A stretch of DNA of 7,848 nucleotides, from the NCBI GenBank assembly GCA_002299005.1, contig DBMZ01000167.1, positions 7,666-15,513 on the forward strand, written 5' to 3'. The notes below the pieces were generated by a model that worked only from the letters and a program-made list of their open reading frames with translations, did not search any database and was not told the DNA's origin. Each line of letters starts with the position of its first letter. Position 1 is the first letter of the stretch. The position numbers and the translations under genes were made by a program. Source of the DNA: Alphaproteobacteria bacterium UBA685. Its GTDB lineage: Bacteria > Pseudomonadota > Alphaproteobacteria > Puniceispirillales > Puniceispirillaceae. Shown in pieces: positions 1 to 6,735 of this stretch.

Positions 1-146
1 GCCAAGCGGAAGTTGATTTCTTGCTTTCGCATGAATGGGCGCGTGATGTTGATGATATTTTGATGCGCCGCACCAAGCTTGGCTATTACGCAGATGATGA
101 GATGCGTGACAAGCTTGGCGCCTATTTGGCACAAAAACGGGCCTAA
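1..146 (+). CDS. glpD: C-terminal fragment of glycerol-3-phosphate dehydrogenase (GlpD-like)
   Basis: This is the 3' end of a gene that begins outside the window. The reading frame starts at base 3 and runs 47 codons to a TAA at 144-146. The tail contains EVDFLLSHEWARDVDDILMR followed by RTKLG. That resembles the helical C-terminal segment of the FAD-dependent, membrane-associated aerobic glycerol-3-phosphate dehydrogenase, where a pattern like HEW(A/V)R..DD.L.RRTK.G is conserved. The full enzyme oxidises sn-glycerol 3-phosphate to dihydroxyacetone phosphate and passes electrons to quinone. The FAD-binding N-terminus is not visible, so the assignment rests on this short tail only. No clear terminator follows the stop codon. 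Confidence is good for the family and lower for the exact substrate. Confidence 0.72.
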   Translation, partial: QAEVDFLLSHEWARDVDDILMRRTKLGYYADDEMRDKLGAYLAQKRA

Positions 147-167
147 TCCGCCCCTAAATACAAGAGA

Positions 168-251
168 TAACGCTGATTTTGCTGGTCTTGTTGGCTTGTG
201 GCTGATAGTAAGGGCGCAACAATCGTCAGATGCATGGATATCACAGCGTTA
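168..251. repeat. 8-bp inverted repeat in the glpD-typA gap
   Basis: TAACGCTG at 168-175 is matched exactly by its reverse complement CAGCGTTA at 244-251, with 68 bases between. It could close a long stem in an untranslated RNA. A perfect 8-bp pair in a gap of this size can easily arise by chance, and nothing else supports a function. The rest of the 179-bp gap (147-325) has no convincing promoter, RNA gene or open frame that I can defend. Confidence 0.2.
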
Positions 252-325
252 AGGCTGGAGATTCTTCACAAAAAAGCAGTGCTATGCTGGCGATATTTTT
301 ACTGACTTTATAAAGAGACCTTTTT

Positions 326-2140
326 ATGTCCCAAGCGCTACGCAATATCGCTATTATCGCTCACGTTGATCATGGCAAGACCACCTTGATCGACTCCGTT
401 ATGAAGCAAAGCGGCATGTTCCGTTCTAACCAGCAAGTCGAAGAGCGCTTGATGGATTCAGGTGATTTGGAAAAAGAGCGTGGTATCACCATTCTTGCCA
501 AGCCAACATCTGTTATGTGGGGCGAGACACGCGTGAATATCATCGACACGCCAGGCCACGCTGATTTTGGGGGTGAGGTTGAACGTGTTCTTGGGATGGC
601 GGATGGCGTCATTTTGCTGACAGATGCCGCTGAAGGCCCGATGCCACAGACTAAATTCGTGCTAGGCAAGGCGCTAAAGCAAGGCCTGCGTCCGATTGTC
701 ATTATCAATAAGGTTGACCGTCCAGATGGCCGCCCTGAAGAGGTGGTTGATGAGGTCTTTGATTTGTTCGTCGCGCTTGATGCGAATGAAGACCAGCTTG
801 ATTTCCCTATTTTATATGCCTCAGGCCGTGATGGCTGGTGTGCGGCTTCTTTGGATGACCCGCGTGAGAATTTGGCGCCTTTGATGGATTTGGTTATCCG
901 CCATGTGCCAACACCGCAAGTTGATAAGGATGCGCCTTTTGCGATGCTCTCAACTTTGCTTGATTCTGATCTCTATCTTGGCCGTTGCCTGACAGGGCGT
1001 GTGGTGCAAGGCACAGCGCGTGTGAATGAGCCTGTGCATGCGGTGAATCTTGAGGGCAAGGTTGTTGAGGCAGGCCGCCTGACAAAGCTTTTGCGCTTTG
1101 AGGGCACAGAGCGTGTGCCAGTAGATTCGGTTGAGGCAGGTGATATTGTTTGTATCGCTGGTTTGGCGGTCGCATCTGTGTCAGATACGATTGCCTCTAA
1201 GGAAGTCACAGAGCCGCTAAAATCGACACCGATTGACCCGCCAACCATGTCTGTGACTATCACCGTGAATGACTCGCCACTGGCGGGCCGTGAAGGTGCC
1301 AAGGTAACATCGACCCTGATAAGAGAGCGCTTGCTGGCTGAAGCTGAGGTGAATGTCGCGATTACTTTTGCTGAATCAGATGGTAAGGATGCGTTTGAAA
1401 TTGGTGGCCGCGGTGAATTGCAACTAGGCGTTTTGATTGAAACAATGCGCCGTGAAGGGTTTGAGATGACGGTCTCTCGTCCGCGCGTTCTGTCGCGCAA
1501 GGATGAAAATGGCACATTACAAGAGCCTATTGAAGAAGTCACAATCGATGTGGATGAGGAATTTGCTTCAACTGTGATTGACGCGCTTAACCGCCGCAAG
1601 GGTGAGATGGTTGATATGCGCAGTGCAGGTGCTGGCAAGACACGTATTATGTTCCACGCCCCATCACGCGCGCTTATTGGTTATCAGTCACGCTTTTTGA
1701 CCTCGACCAGAGGCACAGGCGTGATGAACCGCTTGTTCCATTCTTATGCCGACCATAAGGGCGCTATTCAAGGGCGTCATAATGGCGTGCTTGTCTCAAA
1801 TGATGATGGCACGGCTGTGGCTTATGCGCTGTTTAACTTGCAAGAGCGCGGTGTGATGTTTGTGAACCCGCAAGATGCGGTCTATCAAGGCATGGTCATT
1901 GGCGAGAATTCACGCGAGAATGATTTGGATGTGAACGTGCTAAAGGGCAAGAAGCTGACGAATGTGCGTGCGTCTGGTACGGATGATGCGGTGGTGCTAA
2001 CGCCGCCAAGACGGATGTCGCTTGAAGAGATGATGGCCTATATTAATGATGATGAATTGCTTGAGGTGACACCTGAATCACTTCGTCTGCGCAAGCGTTA
2101 TCTGATACCGCATGAGCGCAAGAGAGCCGCTAGAGGCTAA
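326..2140 (+). CDS. typA: Ribosome-associated translational GTPase TypA/BipA
   Basis: TypA (BipA) is a GTPase of the EF-G/EF-Tu superfamily. It binds the 70S ribosome and is linked in other bacteria to 50S subunit assembly, low-temperature growth and stress adaptation. The product is 604 residues, matching the usual length of about 600-615. The G domain shows the P-loop AHVDHGKT (12-19), the switch I motif RGITI (52-56), DTPGH (74-78) and NKVD (128-131). His78 of DTPGH is the residue expected to be catalytic. A beta-barrel domain II follows at about 205-290, then EF-G-like domains III and V. The TypA-specific C-terminal domain covers about 480-604 and ends in a basic tail (RKRYLIPHERKRAAR). 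The ATG is preceded by AAGAG at 313-317, eight bases upstream, and the protein starts in the conserved way (LRNIAIIAHVDHGKT). It is transcribed alone and ends at a strong terminator. No motif is missing, and the family call is essentially certain. Confidence 0.97.
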   Translation: MSQALRNIAIIAHVDHGKTTLIDSVMKQSGMFRSNQQVEERLMDSGDLEKERGITILAKPTSVMWGETRVNIIDTPGHADFGGEVERVLGMADGVILLTDAAEGPMPQTKFVLGKALKQGLRPIVIINKVDRPDGRPEEVVDEVFDLFVALDANEDQLDFPILYASGRDGWCAASLDDPRENLAPLMDLVIRHVPTPQVDKDAPFAMLSTLLDSDLYLGRCLTGRVVQGTARVNEPVHAVNLEGKVVEAGRLTKLLRFEGTERVPVDSVEAGDIVCIAGLAVASVSDTIASKEVTEPLKSTPIDPPTMSVTITVNDSPLAGREGAKVTSTLIRERLLAEAEVNVAITFAESDGKDAFEIGGRGELQLGVLIETMRREGFEMTVSRPRVLSRKDENGTLQEPIEEVTIDVDEEFASTVIDALNRRKGEMVDMRSAGAGKTRIMFHAPSRALIGYQSRFLTSTRGTGVMNRLFHSYADHKGAIQGRHNGVLVSNDDGTAVAYALFNLQERGVMFVNPQDAVYQGMVIGENSRENDLDVNVLKGKKLTNVRASGTDDAVVLTPPRRMSLEEMMAYINDDELLEVTPESLRLRKRYLIPHERKRAARG

Positions 2141-2160
2141 TATAAATAAAACCTATAATG

Positions 2161-2203
2161 AAAAAGGGGCCATCATCTGCCAACAAATGATAGCCCCTTT
2201 TTT
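2161..2203. terminator. Bidirectional rho-independent terminator between typA and the aldehyde dehydrogenase
   Basis: GGGGC (2166-2170) plus ATCAT (2172-2176) pair with ATGAT (2187-2191) plus GCCCC (2193-2197). One C.A mismatch interrupts the stem (2171/2192), and the loop is 10 bases. The stem is flanked by AAAAA (2161-2165) and TTTTTT (2198-2203), so it carries a U-tract when read from either strand. It lies 20 bases after the typA stop and 20 bases from the stop of the convergent gene, so it should end both transcripts. Confidence 0.88.
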
Positions 2204-2223
2204 ATGTCTGATAGGCGATGTCC

Positions 2224-3672
2224 TTAATCAGGCATGCCCGCAGGCAGGCCGACATAAGCTGTCTTAACAGATGTGTAGAATTCAACAGCCGCTCTGCCTT
2301 GTTCGCGCACACCATGTGATGATGAGCCTCTGCCACCAAATGGCACGTGATAATCTGTGCCAGCTGTTGGCAGATTCACCATCACAACCCCTGTGGTCGC
2401 ATTGCGGCGGAAATGATTGGCCCTAGCAAGAGAGCTTGTCATGATGCCAGCGGTCAGGCCAAATTCTGTGTCATTGGCAATCGTCAAGGCTTCCTCATAA
2501 GAGGCGGCTTTGATAAGGCATGTCATCGGGCCGAACATTTCCTCGCGGTTAACCGTCGCATGATTATCAAGGCCAGCCATCACAGCAGGTGCCATGAAAA
2601 AGCCATTGGTCGGCTGGTCAACAAGATGGCCACCCCAGAGGATCTCGCCGCCCTCATCCTTGGCGATTTGCAGATATTTCTGGTTAGACGCAAGCTGTGT
2701 CTCAGAGACGGCAGGGCCCATTGTGACCCCCTCAGCCAGCGCGTGACCAACAACGATATTTTGTGCCGCCGCAACAAGCTTTTCAGCAAATTCATCATAA
2801 ATCTTATCATGCACGATAAGGCGTGATGAGGCTGTGCATTTTTGGCCCGTGCCACCAAAGGCACCGCCAGAGGCACAAGCCACAGCCAAATCCATATCGC
2901 AATCATCCATCACAATAAGCGGATTCTTTGAGCCCATTTCCATCTGAAGCTTGGTAAGGTTAGGCGCTGCCGCTGCTGCGATTGTGCGGCCTACATCAAG
3001 AGAGCCTGTAAAGGTAATCGCATCAATACCGCTATGGCGGGTTAGCGCATCACCAATTTCTGCGCCTGAGCCCATGACCAAATTAAACAGGCCTGCGGGC
3101 AAATCTTGCTTGGCGATAATCTCTGTTAAGGCAACCGCGCTGGCAGGCACCAAATTGGCAGGCTTCCAGATAACCGCATTACCAAAGGCAAGTGCAGGCG
3201 CGATTTTCCATACGGCGGTGGCGGTTGGGAAATTCCATGGTGAGATAATCGCCACCACGCCCACAGCTTCTCTGCGCACATCAATTTCGATATTCGGGCG
3301 CACAGAATCAGCATTCTCACCAAGCTGGCGCAATGTCTCTGCCGCATAATAGGTAAAGAATTGACCCGCGCGATAAACCTCGCCCTTGCCTTCTGCTATC
3401 GGTTTGCCTTCTTCTCTTGCCAGCAATGTGCCAAGTTCTTCGGCGCGTGCCATCAACTCATTACCAATCGCCATCAGCGCATTATAGCGTGTCTCTAGCC
3501 CAGATTTTGCCCAGATTTTTTGAGCCGCTCTCGCTGATGAGATAGCGTCTTCTAGATCTTGGCCGCTTGCTTGTGCGAAATGGCCGATAATGTCTGACGT
3601 ATCTGACGGGTTAATATTCGCAATTTCGCTTGTGCCTTTGCGCCATGCGCCTGCAATGAAATTCTGTCCCAT
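2224..3672 (-). CDS. NAD(P)-dependent aldehyde dehydrogenase, alpha-ketoglutaric semialdehyde dehydrogenase-like
   Basis: This 482-residue protein belongs to the aldehyde dehydrogenase superfamily and has the normal length for it. It should oxidise an aldehyde to the acid with NAD(P)+ in the cytoplasm. Visible motifs are PWNFP (145-149), the cofactor-binding KPA (170-172), FTGS (221-224), the general base Glu245 in QMEMGSKNP, the catalytic Cys279 in GQKCTASSR, and EEMFGP (377-382). All catalytic residues are present. The C-terminal stretch VNLPTAGTDYHVPFGGRGSS, followed by HGVREQG, resembles the branch that holds alpha-ketoglutaric semialdehyde dehydrogenases of sugar-acid and hydroxyproline breakdown. 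I recall this resemblance and could not test it by alignment. No sugar-acid or hydroxyproline gene lies nearby, so the substrate is open. The ATG at 3672-3670 has an AAAGAG ribosome binding site (3685-3680) seven bases upstream. The gene is monocistronic within the window and convergent with typA. Confidence 0.9.
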   Translation of the reverse strand: MGQNFIAGAWRKGTSEIANINPSDTSDIIGHFAQASGQDLEDAISSARAAQKIWAKSGLETRYNALMAIGNELMARAEELGTLLAREEGKPIAEGKGEVYRAGQFFTYYAAETLRQLGENADSVRPNIEIDVRREAVGVVAIISPWNFPTATAVWKIAPALAFGNAVIWKPANLVPASAVALTEIIAKQDLPAGLFNLVMGSGAEIGDALTRHSGIDAITFTGSLDVGRTIAAAAAPNLTKLQMEMGSKNPLIVMDDCDMDLAVACASGGAFGGTGQKCTASSRLIVHDKIYDEFAEKLVAAAQNIVVGHALAEGVTMGPAVSETQLASNQKYLQIAKDEGGEILWGGHLVDQPTNGFFMAPAVMAGLDNHATVNREEMFGPMTCLIKAASYEEALTIANDTEFGLTAGIMTSSLARANHFRRNATTGVVMVNLPTAGTDYHVPFGGRGSSSHGVREQGRAAVEFYTSVKTAYVGLPAGMPD

Positions 3673-3848
3673 ATGCCTACTCTTTCACATGATATAATTA
3701 AGATGGTGCACTGTTGCGGTATGATGGCCGCTTCGTCAACTAATTTTCCCCTTACTATTAAGCGCAGTTTAGGCTCTATGGCAAATAAAAGGGGCAATTT
3801 GCACACCCCATTAGCCGCCCATGATATGGCGTCTTGGCGGGTAGGGGC

Positions 3849-3877
3849 TTGACTTTTGCCCAGCCAGTCTTGATATC
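3849..3877 (+). promoter_or_regulatory. Candidate hflX promoter
   Basis: TTGACT (3849-3854) matches the sigma-70 -35 consensus in five of six bases. It is followed after 17 bases by GATATC (3872-3877), a weak -10 with three matches. Initiation near 3884 would leave a leader of about 33 bases before the TTG start of hflX. The good -35 and correct spacing support it; the poor -10 keeps confidence low. Confidence 0.35.
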
Positions 3878-3890
3878 GGTCTTTTGATAT
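3867..3890 (+). repeat. Short imperfect direct repeat upstream of hflX
   Basis: GTCTTGATAT (3867-3876) recurs as GTCTTTTGATAT (3879-3890), two bases further on and with an extra TT. The first copy overlaps the candidate -10 of hflX. It could be a tandem protein-binding site or simply AT-rich low-complexity sequence. Confidence 0.25.
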
Positions 3891-3916
3891 TGATCATTCA
3901 TGAAAGATAGTGGCAT

Positions 3917-5251
3917 TTGGGCACAGATTATTTCGACCATAGTGAAGAGCCGCAACAAGCGATTGTTGTTCAGCCATCCGTGCGCCAATGGCGCATGCCA
4001 CGTTCAGCAGATGTGATGCTAGAAGAAGCCATTGGGCTTGGTGAGGCGATTAGCCTTGATGTGGTGCATTCTGAAATCCTCTCTTTGCAAGCGCCCCATG
4101 CGCCGACCTTCCTGCGTTCAGGTCAGGTCGAGCATATTGGCGAGGTTGCGGCTGATTATGAAAATCCGCTGATTATCATCAATGCCGCCCTTAGCCCTGT
4201 GCAACAGCGTAATCTTGAAAATCGTCTGAAATCCAAGGTGATTGATAGAACCGCCTTAATTCTTGAGATTTTTGGCGCGCGGGCCTCAACACATGCGGGG
4301 CGCCTGCAAGTTGAATTAGCCGCGATGATGTTCCAGCGTTCGCGCCTTGTGCGATCTTGGACGCACCTTGAGCGGCAACGCGGCGGCGGCGGCTTTTTGG
4401 GCGGGCCAGGCGAGCGCCAGATTGAGCTTGATAGGCGCATGCTGATGGACCGTGTTGTGCGCATTAAGGCTGAGCTGAAAGATGTGCAACGCACCAGAGC
4501 CTTGCAACGCCAAAACCGCACCAGAAGTGAGACGCCGACCATCGCGCTTGTCGGCTATACCAATGCGGGCAAATCAACCTTGTTCAATGCGCTTACAGGG
4601 GCAGGGGTGCTGTCCAAGGATATGTTGTTTGCAACGCTAGACCCGACAATGCGGCAAACAGACCTGCCGTCAGGGCGGCAAATTGTGCTGGCAGATACGG
4701 TTGGTTTCATCAGCCAATTGCCAACCGAATTAATCGAGGCCTTCAAATCAACCTTGGAAGAGGTGGTGCAGGCAGATATTTTGCTTCATGTGCATGATGG
4801 CGCATCACCCTTGCTATTTGAAGAGGCGCAGGATGTGCGCGCGGTGCTGATGGATATTGGCATATCAGAAGAGCGGCTTGATAAAGAGCTTATCCATGTG
4901 ATGAATAAATCTGATATTATGGGCGATGAATTGCTTGAGGCTATCAGCCATGAATTTGGTGATGGGGCAGGCTTTGGCAAAGATGGGGTGATTTATTGCT
5001 CAGCTCTCAAAGAGCAGGGCTTGGATGATGTGGTTGAGGCGATTGAGGCCATCTTATCGCAAGATAGCGCGATTATTGAGGTAAGCCTTACGCCCGCAGA
5101 TGGCGCGGCAAGAGCGTGGCTTTATCAGCGCGGTGATGTGCAATCAGATCTGTTTGACGAGGCAGGCGCGCAAACATTATTCGTGCGCCTTGATGCCGCT
5201 GATAGTGCGCGGTTTGAAAAGCAATTCCCGCAAGTGCGCGTGATTGATTAA
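3917..5251 (+). CDS. hflX: Ribosome-splitting GTPase HflX
   Basis: HflX is a GTP-hydrolysing factor that binds the 50S subunit and can split stalled ribosomes, notably in heat stress. The 444-residue product has the N-terminal nucleotide-binding HflX domain (about 17-160), including LSPVQQRNLE and IDRTALILEIF. A basic helical linker follows, with SRLVRSWTHLERQRGG (142-157) and GFLGGPGE (159-166). The G domain shows the P-loop GYTNAGKST (213-221), switch I TLDPT (240-244), DTVGF (260-264), NKSD (330-333) and CSALK (361-365). DTVGF, with its hydrophobic residue in place of the usual Gln, is normal for HflX. The start is TTG at 3917. A stop at 3908-3910 closes the frame upstream, and the first in-frame ATG, at codon 27, would cut into the conserved N-terminus. 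AAAGA at 3903-3907 can serve as ribosome binding site. Unlike many relatives the gene is not preceded by hfq. It ends 11 bases from a convergent gene with no terminator visible between them. Confidence 0.95.
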   Translation: MGTDYFDHSEEPQQAIVVQPSVRQWRMPRSADVMLEEAIGLGEAISLDVVHSEILSLQAPHAPTFLRSGQVEHIGEVAADYENPLIIINAALSPVQQRNLENRLKSKVIDRTALILEIFGARASTHAGRLQVELAAMMFQRSRLVRSWTHLERQRGGGGFLGGPGERQIELDRRMLMDRVVRIKAELKDVQRTRALQRQNRTRSETPTIALVGYTNAGKSTLFNALTGAGVLSKDMLFATLDPTMRQTDLPSGRQIVLADTVGFISQLPTELIEAFKSTLEEVVQADILLHVHDGASPLLFEEAQDVRAVLMDIGISEERLDKELIHVMNKSDIMGDELLEAISHEFGDGAGFGKDGVIYCSALKEQGLDDVVEAIEAILSQDSAIIEVSLTPADGAARAWLYQRGDVQSDLFDEAGAQTLFVRLDAADSARFEKQFPQVRVID

Positions 5252-5262
5252 TCAGAACAGGC

Positions 5263-5808
5263 CTAGTGCTTGTGCTCGTCATGATCGTCATGTTCGCTGT
5301 GACCGTTATGATGGCTGTGGTCATCTTGCGTCTTTTTGCCAGATAAAGAGATTGTGCCAGCGGTCAGCGTGATAGCGCCTGCTTGTTCAAATGTGAGGGT
5401 GATCTCATAGCTGTTATCTGTCTTAATCTGTTCAGACAGCCCCATAATCATCACATGTTCTGCGCCATTTTTAAGATCCACCATTTCACCAGCAGGGATA
5501 AGAAGGCCGCCTGTTATTTGGCGCATTTTCATCACATCGCCCTCTAGCTTCATTTCATGAATTTCCGCCTTTTTGGCAAAGGATACATGCGCGCCGATAA
5601 GCCTATCATCGCTGTTGCCATGATTGTGAATATGGCCATAGGCGGCGGTGGCGCCAGCATTTGGCGTGGTCGCGCGAATAACAAAATCACTTGCCATGAT
5701 GCCGCTGTGATCAGGGGTATGTTTTTCATGATTGGCAGTGCCAGCAGAGGCAAAAGAGGCGCCAAAGATAACAGAGATAGCCAGAAGCAATGATGATAAG
5801 ATTTTCAT
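5263..5808 (-). CDS. pcuC: Periplasmic copper chaperone of the PCuAC family, with histidine-rich tail
   Basis: PCuAC proteins bind Cu(I) in the periplasm and help deliver copper to the CuA or CuB sites of cytochrome c oxidase, often with Sco. The 181-residue precursor begins with a signal peptide (MKILSSLLLAISVIFGASFA, then SA) that should be cleaved after Ala22. The cupredoxin-like domain spans about 37-157. Its expected copper ligands are His84 (AEIHEM), Met95 (VMKMR), and His118 and Met120 (HVMIM). The last 18 residues (164-181) contain eight histidines mixed with Asp and Glu, and three more histidines (27, 30, 34) follow the cleavage site. These may be additional metal-binding segments. 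I place the start at ATG 5808-5806, not at upstream ATG codons of the open frame. The signal peptide begins there, AAAGG (5820-5816) sits seven bases before it, and a good promoter overlaps the longer frame. No sco or cox gene is in the window, so its exact partner is inferred. Confidence 0.9.
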   Translation of the reverse strand: MKILSSLLLAISVIFGASFASAGTANHEKHTPDHSGIMASDFVIRATTPNAGATAAYGHIHNHGNSDDRLIGAHVSFAKKAEIHEMKLEGDVMKMRQITGGLLIPAGEMVDLKNGAEHVMIMGLSEQIKTDNSYEITLTFEQAGAITLTAGTISLSGKKTQDDHSHHNGHSEHDDHDEHKH

Positions 5809-5845
5809 GATTTTGCCTTTTTTAAGCGAAACACTTTGTATCGGC

Positions 5846-5874
5846 ACTATAATGGAATATGTAACTCTCATCAA
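5846..5874 (-). promoter_or_regulatory. Sigma-70-type promoter of the copper chaperone gene
   Basis: Read on the minus strand, TTGATG (5874-5869) and TATAGT (5851-5846) are separated by exactly 17 bases. They match the consensus in four of six and five of six positions. Transcription would start near 5839, giving a leader of about 30 bases with the ribosome binding site in it. This is the best promoter in the window, and it supports the shorter start of the chaperone. Confidence 0.65.
5848..5853 (+). promoter_or_regulatory. Candidate -10 element for the SDR gene
   Basis: A perfect TATAAT on the plus strand overlaps the -10 of the divergent copper chaperone promoter. The sequence 17 bases upstream (AGCGAA, 5825-5830) is not a recognisable -35, so this would be an activator-dependent or weak promoter. 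Initiation near 5860 would leave about 39 bases before the ATG. Confidence 0.35.
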
Positions 5875-5898
5875 AAGATAAGTTGGGATAGCGACAAA

Positions 5899-6732
5899 AT
5901 GACTAAGACAATTTTGATCACTGGTTGTTCGTCAGGTATCGGGCTTGATAGCGCGATTACTTTGCATAAAAGAGGCTGGCAGGTATTTGCGACTTGCCGC
6001 AAAAAGGCTGATTGTGCGCGTCTTGAAAAAGAGCATGGGCTGACATCTTTTGTGATTGATTATGAAAAGCCAGAGACCATCAAAGCAGGTGTTAAGACAG
6101 CGCTTTCATTGGCCGAAGATGGCATTGATGTGCTTTTCAATAATGGCGCCTATGGGATTACGGGGGCAGGCGAGGATGTGTCTGCTGATGCGATGCGTGC
6201 GATTTTTGAGGCTAATTTTTTCGGTTGGCATGATCTCACCAGACAATTAATACCGCATATGCGCGCTCGGGGCGGCGGGCGTATTTTGCAAAATTCATCT
6301 ATCCTTGGCTTTGCGGCGATGCGCTATCGGGGCGCCTATAATGCGACGAAATTTGCGATTGAAGGCCTGACAGATACGATGCGTATGGAGCTTAAAGGCT
6401 CAGGGGTTGCGATGATTCTCATCGAGCCTGGCCCTATCCGCACCAAAATCAGGGAAAATGCTTACTTTCAATTCAAAAAATGGATCACCGTCAAAGGCTC
6501 AGCGCATGAGGATTTTTATCATAAGACATTGATCCCGCGCCTTGCGATTGCCAACCCGAAAAAAGACACATTCGAATTAGGGCCAGAGGCGGTGACAAGG
6601 GCGGTTATTCATGCCGCAGAATCGCGCCGGCCACGCTTGCGCTATCGTGTGACATGGGCCACCAAATTGATGATGATCGTCAAACGTATCTTGCCAACAA
6701 GGCTGATGGATATGGTGGCACGTAATTTCTAA
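5899..6732 (+). CDS. Short-chain dehydrogenase/reductase (classical SDR), substrate unknown
   Basis: This 277-residue protein has the Rossmann fold of classical SDR oxidoreductases, which reduce or oxidise a carbonyl/alcohol pair with NAD(P)(H). The cofactor motif TGCSSGIG is at 8-15. The structural NNAG motif appears as NNGAYG (81-86), which I recall as a known variant. Asn106, Ser134 (in NSS), Tyr147 and Lys151 (YNATK) form the catalytic tetrad, with EPGPIRT further on. Basic residues Arg34, Lys35 and Lys36 at the end of the second strand, with no acidic residue there, suggest NADP(H) preference. The frame stays open upstream to a TTG at 5836. The ATG at 5899 is preferred because the Rossmann strand begins at once (MTKTILITG) and a weak GGGA (5885-5888) precedes it. 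The C-terminus (KLMMIVKRILPTRLMDMVAR) is hydrophobic and basic and may touch the membrane. The substrate cannot be told from sequence or neighbours. Confidence 0.9.
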   Translation: MTKTILITGCSSGIGLDSAITLHKRGWQVFATCRKKADCARLEKEHGLTSFVIDYEKPETIKAGVKTALSLAEDGIDVLFNNGAYGITGAGEDVSADAMRAIFEANFFGWHDLTRQLIPHMRARGGGRILQNSSILGFAAMRYRGAYNATKFAIEGLTDTMRMELKGSGVAMILIEPGPIRTKIRENAYFQFKKWITVKGSAHEDFYHKTLIPRLAIANPKKDTFELGPEAVTRAVIHAAESRRPRLRYRVTWATKLMMIVKRILPTRLMDMVARNF

Positions 6733-6735
6733 ATT

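Larger units (their letters stand above)
3673..3916. other. Divergent intergenic region between the aldehyde dehydrogenase and hflX
   Basis: These 244 bases must hold the promoters of both flanking genes. On the plus strand a TTGACT hexamer at 3849-3854 is the best -35 candidate for hflX. On the minus strand TTGACG (3739-3734) looks like a -35, but the 17-base position downstream is CAACAG, which is a poor -10. I therefore cannot place the dehydrogenase promoter with confidence. A plus-strand TATAAT at 3693-3698 has no partner. A weak GGGG/CCCC pair (3791-3794 and 3806-3809) is too short to call an operator. Many alphaproteobacteria carry hfq just upstream of hflX. No hfq-like frame is present here. 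Confidence 0.5.

Noticed and set aside
973..1638. A 221-codon open frame on the minus strand opposite typA
   Set aside because: It lies wholly inside the well-supported typA gene. Its serine- and arginine-rich translation is typical of an antisense shadow and has no recognisable domain.
2347..2826. A 159-codon open frame on the plus strand opposite the aldehyde dehydrogenase
   Set aside because: It is an antisense shadow with many Cys, His and Ile residues scattered without motif, and the dehydrogenase on the other strand has every catalytic motif.
3815..3840. CCGCC (3815-3819) and GGCGG (3836-3840) as a stem-loop upstream of the hflX promoter
   Set aside because: The five-base stem has no U-tract and the surrounding pairing is poor. 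It does not look like a terminator or a defined operator.
3673..3852. A 59-codon plus-strand open frame in the gap upstream of hflX, starting with ATG beside the dehydrogenase start codon
   Set aside because: No ribosome binding site precedes it, the translation has no family resemblance, and this stretch must contain the leader of the divergent dehydrogenase gene. Chance is the simpler explanation.
5809..5874. N-terminal extension of the copper chaperone by 22 codons to an upstream ATG
   Set aside because: It would bury the signal peptide behind a basic, non-conserved stretch. It would also place the start codon inside the -35 element of the best promoter.
5836..5898. N-terminal extension of the SDR protein by 21 codons to a TTG
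   Set aside because: Classical SDR proteins begin just before the TGxxxGIG strand. The extension has no family resemblance and overlaps the promoter region.
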